A DNA stretch of 64,000 nucleotides from Corinectria fuckeliana (Eukaryota > Ascomycota > Sordariomycetes > Hypocreales > Nectriaceae): the NCBI GenBank assembly GCA_019137255.1, contig WPDH01000067.1, positions 372,001 to 436,000 of the forward strand, read 5' to 3'. Positions 1 through 11,412 of this stretch are shown here, piece after piece. The translations under genes and the position numbers were made by a program. The notes beneath the pieces are model-generated. The model made no database searches, had not been told where the DNA came from, and saw only the letters and a program-made list of their open reading frames with translations. Numbering within the stretch: position 1 is the stretch's first letter; the number at the start of each line of letters is the position of its first letter.

Positions 1-6
1 GACGAC

Positions 7-1897
7 ATGCCTCAAGACAACGAGGAAGAGGCCCGCAAGAGCCATTCATCCAATACCCGCGCGTCCCTCGAGCCCCCGACCGAACCCGAGCCCGTTCGCC
101 ATGTGCGCTACGACCTCACTCTCGACACGGAGAATCTCGCCTCGCCGCCGACCTCGCCGCGCCGATCAGCCCGCCCCGACACGGACGGCCAGCGAGGCTT
201 CGACCTCTCGCCGATCCTGCGACGGCGAATGACGCGCGCCGCGACCTTCAAGACCGTGGAGGACTATGAGGAGTTCGACTCGACCTTCAGCGCGAGGCCA
301 GGCTGGCAGCCCGGCTCGGAGCCCGGCTACGATCCTCTGCTGCCCGACGGCGGGCACGCCTCGATGCCGACGCTGACTGCGCCGTGCGAAATCTCCGTCG
401 TCGACTTTTCCCACGCCAAGATGGTCAAGAGCCACTTTGGAAACGAGGGCTTCATCAACTTCCTGGAGACACCCACGCCGGAATGGGCCAAGTGTCGCTG
501 GATCAACATCAACGGCCTGAGCTGGGACGTCATCCAAGCTGTGGGAAGCAAGAAGGGCCTGCACAAGTTGGCGATTGAGGACTTGATGAATATTAGGAAC
601 AGAACAAAGGCCGATTGGTGAGGTGGCATGGACCAAGAGAGGAACATCATAGGCTAATTCTGTCCAGGTACCCCAACCACGCCTTCATCGTCTTGACACT
701 GCAGAAGCTTGTCCATCTGGTCGAAGACGATTCCGACTCGTCTGACTCCAGTAGCACGTACTCGCACAAGCCCGGCGGTGCCCTCAAGGACTCGATCAAG
801 GACCTGTGGAGGAGCCATAGGGAAGCTGCGGACCCGGAGAAAGATGTCATGGGTAACCCGATGGAATTCGTGGGCGATAACCTGCAAGAAACGGCCATGA
901 TCCGCACTCTGCAGCGGTACCACTCGTCGGGCAACGAAGCCCGCACAGAGTTCATGGAGGCTCATTCGTCCCTGACGCCCTACAAGATGGCCATTTCTGC
1001 CGAGCAGGTCTCCATCTTCCTCACCTCGGACAACACCGTCATTTCCTTCTTCGAGGTCTCGGCTGGAGATGTTGAGCGCCCGATTGTGACTCGCCTCAGC
1101 ACGCCGGGGACGATCCTGCGGGAGTCCAACGATGCGTCGCTCCTTGTCCAAGCCATCATCGACGCCATTATTGACCTCGCCATCCCGTTGACTTCGGTTT
1201 ACACCGACATCATTAGCGACATCGAGCTCGACGTCCTCACAGCGCCAAGCATGAGGCAGAGCAAGCGCCTCTATATCTGCATCAGCGAGATCAACAAGAT
1301 GCTGAGCTTCCTCAACCCCATCGACAACGTTGTCAATGTCCTAAGGGATCACAAGACCTACCTCACTCACGACCAGGCAATGAAGGAGCTCGAAAACCCG
1401 ACCTCGGGCGTCATCGTCACCCCCATGACGCACACCTACCTTGGCGACGTCCTTGACCACTGCATCATGATTACCGAGGCTTTGCAACAGCTGAAGCAGT
1501 CCTCCGACAATCTGATCAGCCTCATCTTCAACACCATCTCGGCCAACCAGAACGAGTCGATGAAGCAGCTGACCACCGTAACCATCATTTTTCTTCCATT
1601 GACGTTCATTACCGGATTCTTTGGCCAGAACTTTGCAGACACAGGATTCCCAGAAATCCACCATGGCATCTGGTACTTGTAAGTGGCCGCTGATAACCCA
1701 CCATACACGCAAAAGGACGGCTGCTAATAGACCTGCATAGCTGGGCATGCGCTGTCCCGACCGTGTGCGCCACTATTCTAATTCTAATGCGAGACATGAT
1801 CTACACCTGGTTGGTCCGGATCGTCCAGAGGAAGCACATTGGCTCAATTAGGAAGAGAAAGTCGAAGCGCAAGCCCAAATTGAAGCTCAAGGTTTGA
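7..1897 (+). CDS. CorA-like divalent metal ion transporter
   Basis: Likely a membrane Mg2+/divalent cation channel of the CorA/ZntB superfamily. Three exons: 7-617, 668-1678 and 1741-1897. Introns are GTGAGG..CAG and GTAAGT..TAG, and the joined product is 592 aa. A long Ser/Pro-rich, probably disordered N-terminus (about residues 1-110) precedes the soluble domain. The end has the CorA layout: TM1 (TIIFLPLTFITGFFGQNF), a short loop, TM2 encoded in exon 3 (WACAVPTVCATILIL) and a very basic tail (KRKSKRKPKLKLK). The family signature GMN reads G523-Q524-N525 here. The start at 7 is the first ATG in the window. The frame is open to position 1, so an upstream start outside the window cannot be excluded. 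The family is confident, the transported ion is not. Confidence 0.85.
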
Positions 1898-2237
1898 TAG
1901 AATGTCGTTTGGATGGAATGAAGGGCGTGGATACTGGACTATCCTGGTATAATGATACCCTGACGTCGGACGAGCGAGTTTTGTATATTAGAAACCGGGT
2001 TCGGGATCGGTCAAATGCATCAAATGTAGGATATGTATCGGGGAAGATATATACGGCAAAGATCTTAAATTATACGGTCACCTGCCATACTGCACTCTAA
2101 GGAAACTGATGTGCTTTTGTCTATATAATTAGTCACTTCTGTAGGAGTTGTGAGTAGGGAAGAAAAGCCTGCCTGCCTACCGTAGGCCTATATTTGAGGA
2201 AAACGCCAGCCAACCAACCGCTCGACGGCAGATGTGC
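1898..2237. other. Convergent intergenic spacer (340 bp)
   Basis: Lies between the 3' ends of the CorA-like gene (+) and the amidoligase-like gene (-). It should hold both 3' UTRs. It is AT-richer than the flanking coding DNA. No gene is seen. Confidence 0.7.
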
Positions 2238-3665
2238 TCACTCGTCGTCGTCGTCATCGACGTCGACGAGGGTAACACCAGGCACCGGCTTCAGAACCCC
2301 CTGACGGTCTAGCTTCCCCGGTGCGAGAAGACCTTTGCCGAGCTCCGCGATCTTGAAGAGATCCCAGTAGTAGCTCATCCTGTTGTCGAAGCTATGGGTC
2401 AGAAGCGTCTTCCACCGGTCCTGCTTCTCGTGCTTCTGCGCCTGGAGGATGTTCACGTCCATTTCCCGAATCACCTCCTTGAACCGGCCCGGGGTCGTTC
2501 CGACCACGGCGTAGAAGTACCGTCCGAGCAGCTGGAGCCAGTTCTGCATCCCCTCTGCATGCGGGTGCCAGACTGTGTAGCGGAACTGCATCGTCGGGTG
2601 CGCCTTGCCCCCGTGCATCTGGATACCAATCGTGGTTTCGCCGTCGCCGGTGGGGCTCTTGAGGAGGTCTGAGAGGTCCGCCATGGTGGTGGTGGACCAT
2701 ATCTGCTGCAGACGCTCCTGGACACAGCAGTTGTGGAACTTGGGGATGTAGCTATCCATCTCGTCTGCCTCCGGAGATGTCTGGGGCCGTGTGAGGGCGA
2801 GGAGCCGCTGGCATTCTTCACTAGTGAGTTTCGTATAACCCTCTGGGAACATGGTAGGCGCCTTGGCAATCTTGGACGACTCAGTGACCGGCAGGTAGTG
2901 GTTGCGCTTGGGATCCTTGACGCCGGGTCGAAGGGCCAGCATGAGGTGCGGCTCCATCATCCAGCAAAACGTCATCATCTTCTTGACGTGGACAAGGTCG
3001 AAGCCCTCGGGTCGAAGCGCGAAGTGAATCCGCAGCTGACACGTCGAGTTGACGTGCATCTTGACGCCCGCGCGGAGCAGTGCAAAGAGCGTCTCCATCT
3101 CAAGCCGATTCCTTCTCGTGGGCGGCGGCGGCGGCGTGTCACTAGACGTTGGCGAAGGGCTTGGGGAGGCGACGGTCTTGTCATCGTCGGAGTCGCTCGA
3201 CTCGCTCGAGGAGCCGGGGTGAGCGATCTCGGCGCCGCCGGGAAGGACGCGAGAGAAGCGGCGCAGCGGACAGCTCATTCTGATTCCGACCCAGTCCAGC
3301 TCCTTGGGACTTCCGTCTTGCGGGATCGCGTTGGAGGCAGGGCTGAAGAACCAATGGCTCATGCTTGCGGCGATGCCTGGACGAGGTGCCGACTTGTCGA
3401 GGTAGTGGAAGTCGGAGTTTTCAGTAGGTGCGACGTCGCCTCGGTAGCCGACGCCGCCGACGGTATACCCCTTCCGAAGAGCGTACTTCTTGACGATGCC
3501 AGCACAGTATTTCGCACACGTCTCCTGAGGGTTGGGGTCGTCTGCCGGACACGCCCAGCGAGCGTCGTCCCGGGAGCTGGAGCCGGACGACCTTTTCTCC
3601 TTGGCGACGAGGAAGTCGACCTCGATGCCCCATTCGACGAGATCTCCAATGTTATCCTGAGGCAT
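2238..3665 (-). CDS. Amidoligase-like protein (putative amidoligase enzyme family)
   Basis: Intronless 475-aa ORF. The N-terminus WGIEVDFLVA resembles the FGxExE strand that opens amidoligases (ATP-grasp-like COOH-NH2 ligases related to glutamine synthetase). A central segment (STCQLRIHFA, then VHVKKMMTFCWMMEPHLM) resembles the CGLHVHV and VKxLLTLWWxxEPxLD blocks of fungal members. The second half (LRPG..RNHYLPV, QMHGGKAHPTMQFRYTVWHPHAEG) also fits the family. A low-complexity Ser/Asp/Pro linker lies at about residues 150-185, and the protein ends in an acidic run. The HVHV-type active-site block is divergent, so catalysis is uncertain. Function in fungi is unknown. It is divergent from lig4, with a 1.27-kb shared upstream region. 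Confidence 0.65.
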   Translation of the reverse strand: MPQDNIGDLVEWGIEVDFLVAKEKRSSGSSSRDDARWACPADDPNPQETCAKYCAGIVKKYALRKGYTVGGVGYRGDVAPTENSDFHYLDKSAPRPGIAASMSHWFFSPASNAIPQDGSPKELDWVGIRMSCPLRRFSRVLPGGAEIAHPGSSSESSDSDDDKTVASPSPSPTSSDTPPPPPTRRNRLEMETLFALLRAGVKMHVNSTCQLRIHFALRPEGFDLVHVKKMMTFCWMMEPHLMLALRPGVKDPKRNHYLPVTESSKIAKAPTMFPEGYTKLTSEECQRLLALTRPQTSPEADEMDSYIPKFHNCCVQERLQQIWSTTTMADLSDLLKSPTGDGETTIGIQMHGGKAHPTMQFRYTVWHPHAEGMQNWLQLLGRYFYAVVGTTPGRFKEVIREMDVNILQAQKHEKQDRWKTLLTHSFDNRMSYYWDLFKIAELGKGLLAPGKLDRQGVLKPVPGVTLVDVDDDDDE

Positions 3666-4930
3666 GGTTTGTGTTCCCGACCAGGCGAACCTGAGCAGCC
3701 TTGTTGGTCTGGGTAGCGAGAGCGTTGTCGATGAGGGCCGTCCATAGCGGAAGGTCCCCGGCGGCCTTTATACTAGGGGATCCCTTTCAAGCGCCCCCAT
3801 TCACCTTGGATTGATGCCCGTACAGGCGTGGAGAGAAGGTCTGAATGAGAAGTGGTGGCCGTCAATTGGTGTCCCGTGAGCGCGGCTGCTACATACAGCG
3901 GAACGGAGCGAGCCGTATGTGACACAGAATCACAAACATCTCGGCAGGATATGGCGAGTGGGAGTGGCGAGCCATAGTTCATTTTCGGGGTCCGTGATGG
4001 AAGGATGAAGGATTGTGAGTAACCCCAATTGCTGCTTATCTTGGCAAGGTCAATGGTGCTGTGATTGAGTTAGTCGTGGCTTTCAATGGATGGTATGAGA
4101 AGAGTAGTGTGTGATGGAGTTGCGATCATGAGGTAGAGAAAAGGCCACGGTCCGTATCATGTCAATCTCAGAGGTCAATCGGAAGTAATTTTCATCTCCG
4201 AAAAATGGAATCAAAATCCTTAATAGGTGCCTTGGTGGCACAGCATCAAAAATCTCCGTCTGCGATGCATTGAACTGGACCGACAGTCATGACAGGTGAG
4301 AAGACCGTGGGGTTGAAGTGACGCAAATTGTTTGTTCCTTAAACATAATAAGGGGATCAAGTATGACTAGAAGTACTGCTTGAGAGTATTCAATGCTGTC
4401 TCTGTCAGAACCAAGGGGAGGTCTCAGGATTAGATAGTGAATCGAGTAGGTTAATTGTCAATCATGCCGAAGTTTTATTGATGTTGTGGTGCATGCACGA
4501 TGCTGCCTTGACTTTTAGTCCCCAGCTTACCAATAATGTCCTGAAACTCGTTAAGACGGCTATGCATAAAAGCTGAATTACTGAGTCGATGCTTCTGCAG
4601 TATTTCCACTGACATAAAAATTACGCCAGAAGGTTGAAGGAATAATGGAAGATCAGATTATCTGGAGTAAAGGCTGGACGGCCAACCTTGTGGATATTAC
4701 GTAAACACACTCAAGGAACGACTACCAGGCAGCAACGGCTTCGCTGAGGATCCCTCTGTTATGCGTTCATCTATTTAATGCACCCGAAACCCTTCATTCA
4801 TCCGTCCTGCTATTATACGACGACTTGTTACGAGGAATCCAGTCATTGCCTGGCCTACTCCGTGCTCTGCCTTTGAGCAATCCAGTCACGTTAAGCTCGA
4901 GCAGCGTGACACCCACTTGCGCACGTTGCC
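3666..4930. other. Divergent intergenic region, amidoligase-like / lig4
   Basis: Shared upstream region of 1,265 bp between two divergently transcribed genes. It is AT-richer than coding DNA. Only short non-conserved ORFs are present, and no RNA gene or transposon was recognised. Confidence 0.6.
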
Positions 4931-7900
4931 ATGAGCACGCAAAGCAGCGATGAACCAAGCGGAGATGCTAAACGGGAAGATGAGATTCAATACGGCGTCG
5001 TCGGAATGAGCGTGGAAGAGCTAAACGACAAGTTAGCCTCAATCTTCTGTCGCTCAATCAGGCGCAGCTGCTAATACGGGTGCAGGTACCCAAATCGACC
5101 TAGGAATCACTCCAAGACGTTGATCTTTTCGGAGCTGTTCCGGGAGCTGTTCAACCCTCTCAACGAAAATAAAAAGCAAAACGTAACTGGCGGAGGCCCG
5201 AAGAAAGCATTTCGGGGCGTAAACAAGCTCTCACCTCATGAACAACGTCGACACATCATAGACCGATTCATCACTCGATGGCGTAAAGAGGTCGGCAATG
5301 ACTTCTACCCAGCGTTACGGTTGATTCTCCCCGACAAAGACCGTGACCGTGGAGTTTACGGGCTCAAGGAAAATGCTATTGGCAAGCTCCTGGTCAAGCT
5401 CATGAAAATCGACAAAAACTCCGAGGATGGGTATAACCTCCTCCATTGGAAGCTCCCGGGTCAGACGGTGGCCTCCCGCCTGGCTGGCGACTTTGCTGGG
5501 CGATGCTTCGAGGTCATCTCTAAACGTCCCATGAGGACTGACGTCGGAACAATGACCATTGCCGAGGTCAACGAGCAGTTGGATAAATTAGCTGCCTCTG
5601 TTGGCGAGACAGAAAACCTTCGCATCTTCGAGACCTTCTATAATCGCATGAATGCTGAGGAGCTGATGTGGCTAGTCCGGATCGTCCTGAAGCAGATGAA
5701 AGTGGGCGCCACCGAGAAGACCTTACTGGATCTATGGCATCCAGACGGTGATGCCCTCTTCAGCGTTTCGTCCAGCCTACGGCGCGTATGCTGGGAGCTT
5801 TACGACCCCGAGGTCCGACTGCAGCAAGAGGAAGCAGGAGTTGCCTTGATGCAGTGCTTCCAGCCCCAGCTCGCTCAGTTCCAGATGCCTTCATCGTTCC
5901 AGAAGATGATTCAGCTCCTTCACCCAACAGAAGATGACCCGGAATTCTGGATCGAGGAGAAGCTCGACGGCGAGCGCATGCAGATGCACATGGTCGAGGA
6001 CAAGTCGCAACCTGGCGGGCGGAGGTTCTGCTTTTGGTCGAGAAAGGCCAAGGACTACACCTATTTGTACGGGGACGGGCTCCAAGACGAGAATTCGAGC
6101 TTGACGCGGCACCTCAAGAACGCATTCGCACCAGGCGTCAGAAACTTGATTTTGGACGGCGAGATGATCACGTGGGATATGGCCGTTGACAAGATGGTCC
6201 CCTTTGGCACGCTCAAGACGGCCGCCATTGCCGAACAGCAGAACAAGTCTGATACGGACTCTGCCGGCCATCGCCCGCTGTTCCGGATCTTTGATATCCT
6301 CTATCTCAACAACAAGCAGCTGGCTCAGTATACGCTTCGTGATCGAAACAAGGCGCTCGAGAAAGCCATCAATCCGGTTCATCGACGCTTGGAAATCCAC
6401 ACCCATACCAGCGCTACGTCTCCAGATGCGATTGAGCCTCTCCTGCGAGACGTTGTGGCTAACGCTTCAGAAGGCCTCGTCCTAAAGAATCCTCGCTCTA
6501 TGTACCGACTCAACAGCAGAAATGACGATTGGCTCAAAGTCAAGCCCGAGTATATGTCTGAGTTTGGCGAGTCCCTCGATTGTGTCATCATCGGTGGTTA
6601 CTATGGTTCTGGAAAGCGTGGTGGCGGCCTTTCGAGTTTCCTGTGTGGTCTCCGCGTGACGCAAAATCATATCCAGGCTGGTGCCAATCCCGAGAAGTGC
6701 TTCAGCTTCTTCAAAGTCGGCGGCGGCTTTCGCGCCGAGGACTATGCAGAGATCCGCCACAGGACGGAGGGAAAGTGGATTGAGTGGGATCACAAGAAGC
6801 CGCCGTCGGAATACGTCGAGCTCGGCGGAGGAGAAGCCAGGCAGTTTGAGCGCCCGGACATGTGGATCCGACCCAAGGACTCTGTTGTCGTCTCCGTCAA
6901 GGCGGCGAGCGTCGGGCCCTCGGACCAGTTCGCCCGTGGCTTCACTCTACGGTTCCCGCGATTCCGACGGCTGCGACTGGATCGAACCTGGGACACAGCT
7001 TTATCGCTAGAGGAGTTCCAGGAACTGAAGCAGCGGGTCGACGAGGAGTCGAAAGAGAAGGCTATGACGGTCGAAGACCGAAAACGCCGAAACCCGAAGC
7101 GCTTGAAGAGGGAACTCATTATTGCGGGCGAGGACACGGCACCCGTTGAGTTCAAGGGTGAAAAGACAAGGGTCTTTGAGGGATTGGAGTTTTGCGTGCT
7201 CTCCGAGTCGCCCAAACCATACAAGAAGACCAAGACCCAACTGGAATCGATAATAAAGGAGAACGGCGGCACAGTCTCGCAGCGAGCGGCGCCGGGCACT
7301 AACATGGTCCTCATCGCCGACAAGAAGGTGGTCAAAGTCGCCAGCCTCATTAAAGGCGGAGACGTCAACCTGATCCGTTCAAAGTGGCTGAAGGACTGCC
7401 TGGAGCAGGAATCCGGCAGCTTCATCCTCCCCTTCGAGCCGTCCCACCTCTTCTACGCGACCGAGGCGCTCAAGCACGCGGCCGAGCAGAACACGGACCA
7501 GTTCGGCGACAGCTACGCGCGGGACGTGTCGGTCGAGGAGCTCAGTGACCTCATGCACCAGATGCCCAAGATCGAGGACGGCGAGCCCTTTGACAAGAGC
7601 GAGTTCCTGGCGCAGCTCGAGGAGCACGGCAAGGATATAGGGAATCTGAGGAGCTTCATGTTCCGGCGGTGTGTGGTGCTCTTTCATCAGGTCGACGTGG
7701 ATGACGACCGGATTTCCAAGCTGCAGCACTTCGTTCGGTATGGCGGTGGATTAGTCGTGGACGACCCGAATGATTCGTTTGTGACGCACGTCGTTATCGA
7801 GGGCGAGGACGCGATGCAGGTGGGCGACGCTGCAGACATGGTACGCAAGGAACTCAGCTCGAGGCGCGCGCAGCCTAGGATAGTTACGGGGAAATGGCTT

Positions 7901-7957
7901 GACGAGTGCTGGAAGGAACACACGTTACTAGACGAGGAGCAGTTTGTGGTTCCTTGA
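4931..7957 (+). CDS. lig4: DNA ligase IV (non-homologous end joining)
   Basis: ATP-dependent DNA ligase that seals double-strand breaks in NHEJ with its XRCC4-like partner in the nucleus. Two exons: 4931-5031 and 5086-7957 (intron GTTAGC..GCAG with a CTAATAC-like branch point), giving 990 aa. The first exon starts MSTQSSDEP and supplies the conserved N-terminus that a single-exon reading would miss. The adenylation site is K326 in EEKLDGERMQMH. Nucleotidyltransferase motifs such as ILDGEMITWD, EGLVLKNP and WLKVKPEY follow, then the OB-fold (GGYYGSGKRGGGLSSFLCG). Two BRCT domains close the protein: about 725-800 (ending WLKDCLEQ) and about 880-990 (ending WLDECWKEH). The tandem BRCT end distinguishes LIG4 from LIG1. 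All key residues appear intact. Confidence 0.95.
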
Positions 7958-8101
7958 TGTACGAAATCCGGAGTATTTTTGTCTTGCTTGTATATTACTA
8001 CCTGAACTTCGTGTAATCATAACTTGATGTTGAATGACTCTAGGTGATCCCTTTGCATGGTGTCTAGTTCCGTCTAGGTATACCCGGTTCATGGCCCAAT
8101 C

Positions 8102-8943
8102 CTACTTGCCAATAGTCAAGAATAGTCTGTCTCCAACATCGCCTAGACCGGGCTTCAACATGCCGGACTTGGTCAGCTCCTTGTCCACACCTGCAAGCCA
8201 AATCTCAGTGCCCTCCGGCCACTCTGCCGCAACCCTTTGGAGGCCGTCTTCGGCGGCAACGACTCCGAGGACGATGATGCGCTTAGCACCCCACTCGCGG
8301 AGAGTCTGGATGGCCGCGGCGCATGTGCCGCCCGTGGCAATGACGGGGTCGACGAGGATAGCAAGGCTGCTGGCGTTGGAGTCGGAGGATGGGTCCTCCT
8401 GAATGTGGTGGGGGAGGTTGTTGTAGTACTCAACAGGATCGAGCGTAGATGGTTCGCGATACATGCCGAGATGGTGAACGGGAACGGGGTTGGGGAGGAT
8501 TGTCTGGACAGCTACGGAGGCGTAAGCCCGACGGGTTCGGAGTGAAGAGAAGTAGCTAGCTGGTTCACCGACCTTCGACCATACCGAGACCGGATCTCAG
8601 AATGGGAACAATGCATGTCGTGGTGGGTAGGACCGTCGTGGTGGTGAATTGGAAGCCCAATGGGGTTTCATCCTGTGTTTGTTCGAACGGTGTTAGTGCC
8701 ATGACGGCAACTTCGCTGCAGAAGAGCGGTGGGCGACTCCGTACCTTGGGGGAAAAAACGTACCTTAGGGCCGTCGACGGCTGTGATTGTCGTCGCCAGC
8801 GCCTCGCACGAGACGATGACGGAGATCTCGTGGATCAGCGACTTGACGTCACGGGCGCTCACCGACTTGGAGCGGAGCTGGCTAAGCTTGGCGCGCAGGC
8901 ACGGGTGGCTGGAGACGTGGACATTGGAGAGGACGGAAGCCAT
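8102..8943 (-). CDS. Uracil phosphoribosyltransferase
   Basis: Cytosolic pyrimidine-salvage enzyme: uracil + PRPP to UMP + PPi; orthologous to yeast FUR1. Three exons: 8943-8764, 8672-8573 and 8511-8102 (introns GTACGT..CAG and GTCGGT..TAG), 229 aa, the usual family size. Exon 1 holds the helical N-terminus ending TAVDGPK. Exon 2 has the conserved VPILRSGLGMVE. Exon 3 has VHHLGMYREPSTLDPVEYYN, the PRPP-binding loop ILVDPVIATGGTCAAAI and the C-terminal GDVGDRLFLT. It is convergent with lig4, with only 144 bp between stop codons. Loss of this enzyme is known in fungi to cause 5-fluorouracil resistance. No damage is visible. Confidence 0.93.
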
Positions 8944-10062
8944 TATGGATGGGAGCGGAGCGGAACGGAGCGGACGGGATCCTGTGTCTTGTCTATTGGG
9001 AGAGACGGCTATCGTAGGAGAGAGAGACGGTGAAGCATGGCCCGCGGAAGGGATGCTGGGACAGGTCCGAGGAGAGAAGAGAGAAAAGAGAGAGGAAAAA
9101 GAGAAGAGGAGAGAGGAGAAGAAAGGGAGGAAGAGTCGGTGGGAGATGGTTTATAAGGTATTCGGTACGAAGTACCTACTAGGTAAGCTGCGGACTTGGG
9201 ACTTCCAGTGCTACCTGACTTACAGCACCACCAAGCTGCCAAGCACCCAAGCAGCGCCGAGAAGATCACAAGGTGCGGGCGGATAGGTGGGGCACACGGC
9301 TCGGAGAGGGGCGGTCGCGATAAGATAAGAGCTTCGGAGCTCTCCGTTGGATCTTTGGACAAGATTCCGTACTTGTAGATTAGCCTGTAGACCAATTATC
9401 TACCCAGGTACCTAGGTTGCTTATTGCCTGGAAGTGCCTGTGTCCTTTCTCACTCTCTCGTAATGGGCTAAGCCACTGCTGTAGAGAAAATGGGCGAGCT
9501 TCTCTTGAATTGCGAAGCTGGACTCGCGGAAGACCAGTTCATCCCTCTTTTGAGAGGCAACGCCAACATCCGCCTCTGGGCTCCTCCGTATCTAGAATCC
9601 CGGGGTCATGACCCACCTCGTGGCCTCCCTAACATACATAGTACACTGCCCCTGCCATTGTTATCGCTCCATCAAGGGGCTAAAAGCTGCTAGACCCTGC
9701 ACTCCGCAGTAAGTTATCTCTAATGCTAGCCTCCTTCCTACTCGGAAGCTCCCACGCTGAGGCTCACGGCCGTGGCCGACCGCCGCTCCGGCAGATTCTC
9801 GGGCGGGGCTACGAGGTACCTGCGTCGAATGCCGTCATAACCGGCGTAGATATTCCACTAACTCAACCTCAGACCAGAAAATGCTTCTGGAACTTTGCCT
9901 TTTTCTATTGTTGACCATGGCCTTCCCGCGACGACGTGCTGTTTCGATGCTTATTAAAGGGACTTGGGGATAACGAACAGTTGACGAGAGGAACTATAGT
10001 GGCGCAACGTGGGATCACACAATCTAGAGACTACCAACGATAGCAACACGTCCACGACCACG
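8944..10062. other. Divergent intergenic region, UPRT / FEX
   Basis: 1,119 bp upstream of both genes. It contains a GA-rich tract at about 9070-9130 (on the UPRT sense strand a CT-rich tract, typical of fungal core promoters), one exact GTACGAAGTAC palindrome at 9165-9175 and TACCTA/TAGGTA motifs at 9172-9185 and 9405-9417. No gene is seen. Confidence 0.6.
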
Positions 10063-11412
10063 ATGGAGAGTAGGACCGACGACCCGAGAACACGAGTCCA
10101 GTCCGGATTGTACGATGCCCCAGACTCGTACCGCGAACTTGGCGAGGTTTCTGCCAATCCACCAGTCCAGGAAGAAAGCGATTCGTTCGGAGAGCAAACG
10201 CGGCGGAGGGGTAGCGCGGCTCGACATGGAGAACCTGTTTTGCGACCTGAGTCAGGCGGACACGAACATGAGCGGGAAAGGTCTGAGAAGCAGAATACGG
10301 AGGAAATCGAGGTGTCGAAATTGGTCACCCAGATCTACACACACTCGTACCTGATCCTCTTCGCCATCTTCGGGACCCTCGCACGCCTGGGACTGTCGGC
10401 ACTGACCCGGTATCCTGGCACACCCGTCATCTTCAACACGGTATGGTCCAACTTTACGGGTACTTTGATGATGGGTTTTTTAGCGGAGGATCGCATGCTC
10501 TTCCGTCACGAATGGGGCAACCCGCTCTACGACCAAGTAATCGAGCGTGCGAAACAGAAGGCTCGCGACGAAGAGGGTGGCTCGGATCCAGCCCAGCATG
10601 TGGTAGACTTGACGGCAGCGAAGAAGGCGCACATGGCAACGAAGAAAACCATCCCGCTGTACATCGGACTGGCGACGGGATTTTGCGGCAGCTTCACAAC
10701 GTTTTCGAGCTTTATCAAGGACGTCTTTCTCGCCTTGTCGAACGAAATGGCCACTCCCGGTGTGGCAGACTCGCCAGCTGGTCGCAATGGAGGATACTCG
10801 TTCATGGCAATGCTTGCCGTACTGATCACGACCATTTCGCTGTCTCTGTCGGGGCTTTTCATCGGGGCGCACCTGGCCATTGCGCTGGAGCGGGTGACGC
10901 CCTCCATCCCGTTCCCGTTTGCGCGCAAGATTCTGGATCCTCTCGCTGTATTTCTCGGTTGGGGTTGTTGGATTGGTGCCGTCCTACTCTGCATCTTCCC
11001 ACCCGACAAATCCTGGCGCGGCGAGGCGACATTCTCTTTGGCGTTTGCGCCTCTCGGTTGCCTGACCCGCTTCTACCTCTCTCTGCACCTGAACGGGCGG
11101 CTGCCGACATTTCCCGTGGGCACGTTTGCCGCCAACGTGCTAGGCACCGTGATCCTGGGTATGGCGTGGGACATTGCGCATGTGCCCATCGGGGGCGTAG
11201 TCGGGTGCCAGGTGTTGCAGGGCGTGGAGGACGGGTTCTGCGGGTGTTTGACGACCATCTCGACGTGGGTATCCGAGCTCAGCAGCTTACGGCGGCGGAG
11301 TGCGTGGGTGTACGGGGCGACCAGTGTTGTTGTGTCGTTGGTGTTGATGATTGCTATTATGGGCGGGCTCCGGTGGAGTGACGGGTACAGCAAGCTGCTC
11401 TGCTCAATATGA
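10063..11412 (+). CDS. FEX1: Fluoride export protein FEX (two fused CrcB domains)
   Basis: Plasma-membrane fluoride channel that protects the cell from F-. Intronless, 449 aa. The ATG at 10063 (MESRTDD) is preferred; upstream in-frame codons start from GTG only. A hydrophilic N-terminus of about 85 residues precedes CrcB domain 1: FAIFGTLARLGLSALT, NTVWSNFTGTLMMGF, GLATGFCGSFTTFSSF. After a linker helix comes inverted domain 2: LAFAPLGCLTRFYLS, GTFAANVLGTVILGM, GVEDGFCGCLTTISTW. Fungal FEX proteins are known to be such single-chain fusions of what is a homodimer in bacteria. The phenylalanine-box residues of domain 1 (TTF) are replaced in domain 2 (TTI), consistent with one working and one vestigial pore. 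Confidence 0.93.
   Translation: MESRTDDPRTRVQSGLYDAPDSYRELGEVSANPPVQEESDSFGEQTRRRGSAARHGEPVLRPESGGHEHERERSEKQNTEEIEVSKLVTQIYTHSYLILFAIFGTLARLGLSALTRYPGTPVIFNTVWSNFTGTLMMGFLAEDRMLFRHEWGNPLYDQVIERAKQKARDEEGGSDPAQHVVDLTAAKKAHMATKKTIPLYIGLATGFCGSFTTFSSFIKDVFLALSNEMATPGVADSPAGRNGGYSFMAMLAVLITTISLSLSGLFIGAHLAIALERVTPSIPFPFARKILDPLAVFLGWGCWIGAVLLCIFPPDKSWRGEATFSLAFAPLGCLTRFYLSLHLNGRLPTFPVGTFAANVLGTVILGMAWDIAHVPIGGVVGCQVLQGVEDGFCGCLTTISTWVSELSSLRRRSAWVYGATSVVVSLVLMIAIMGGLRWSDGYSKLLCSI

Noticed and set aside
2733..3716. 327-aa ORF antisense to the amidoligase-like gene
   Set aside because: Mirror of a GC-rich coding sequence; no domain of its own.
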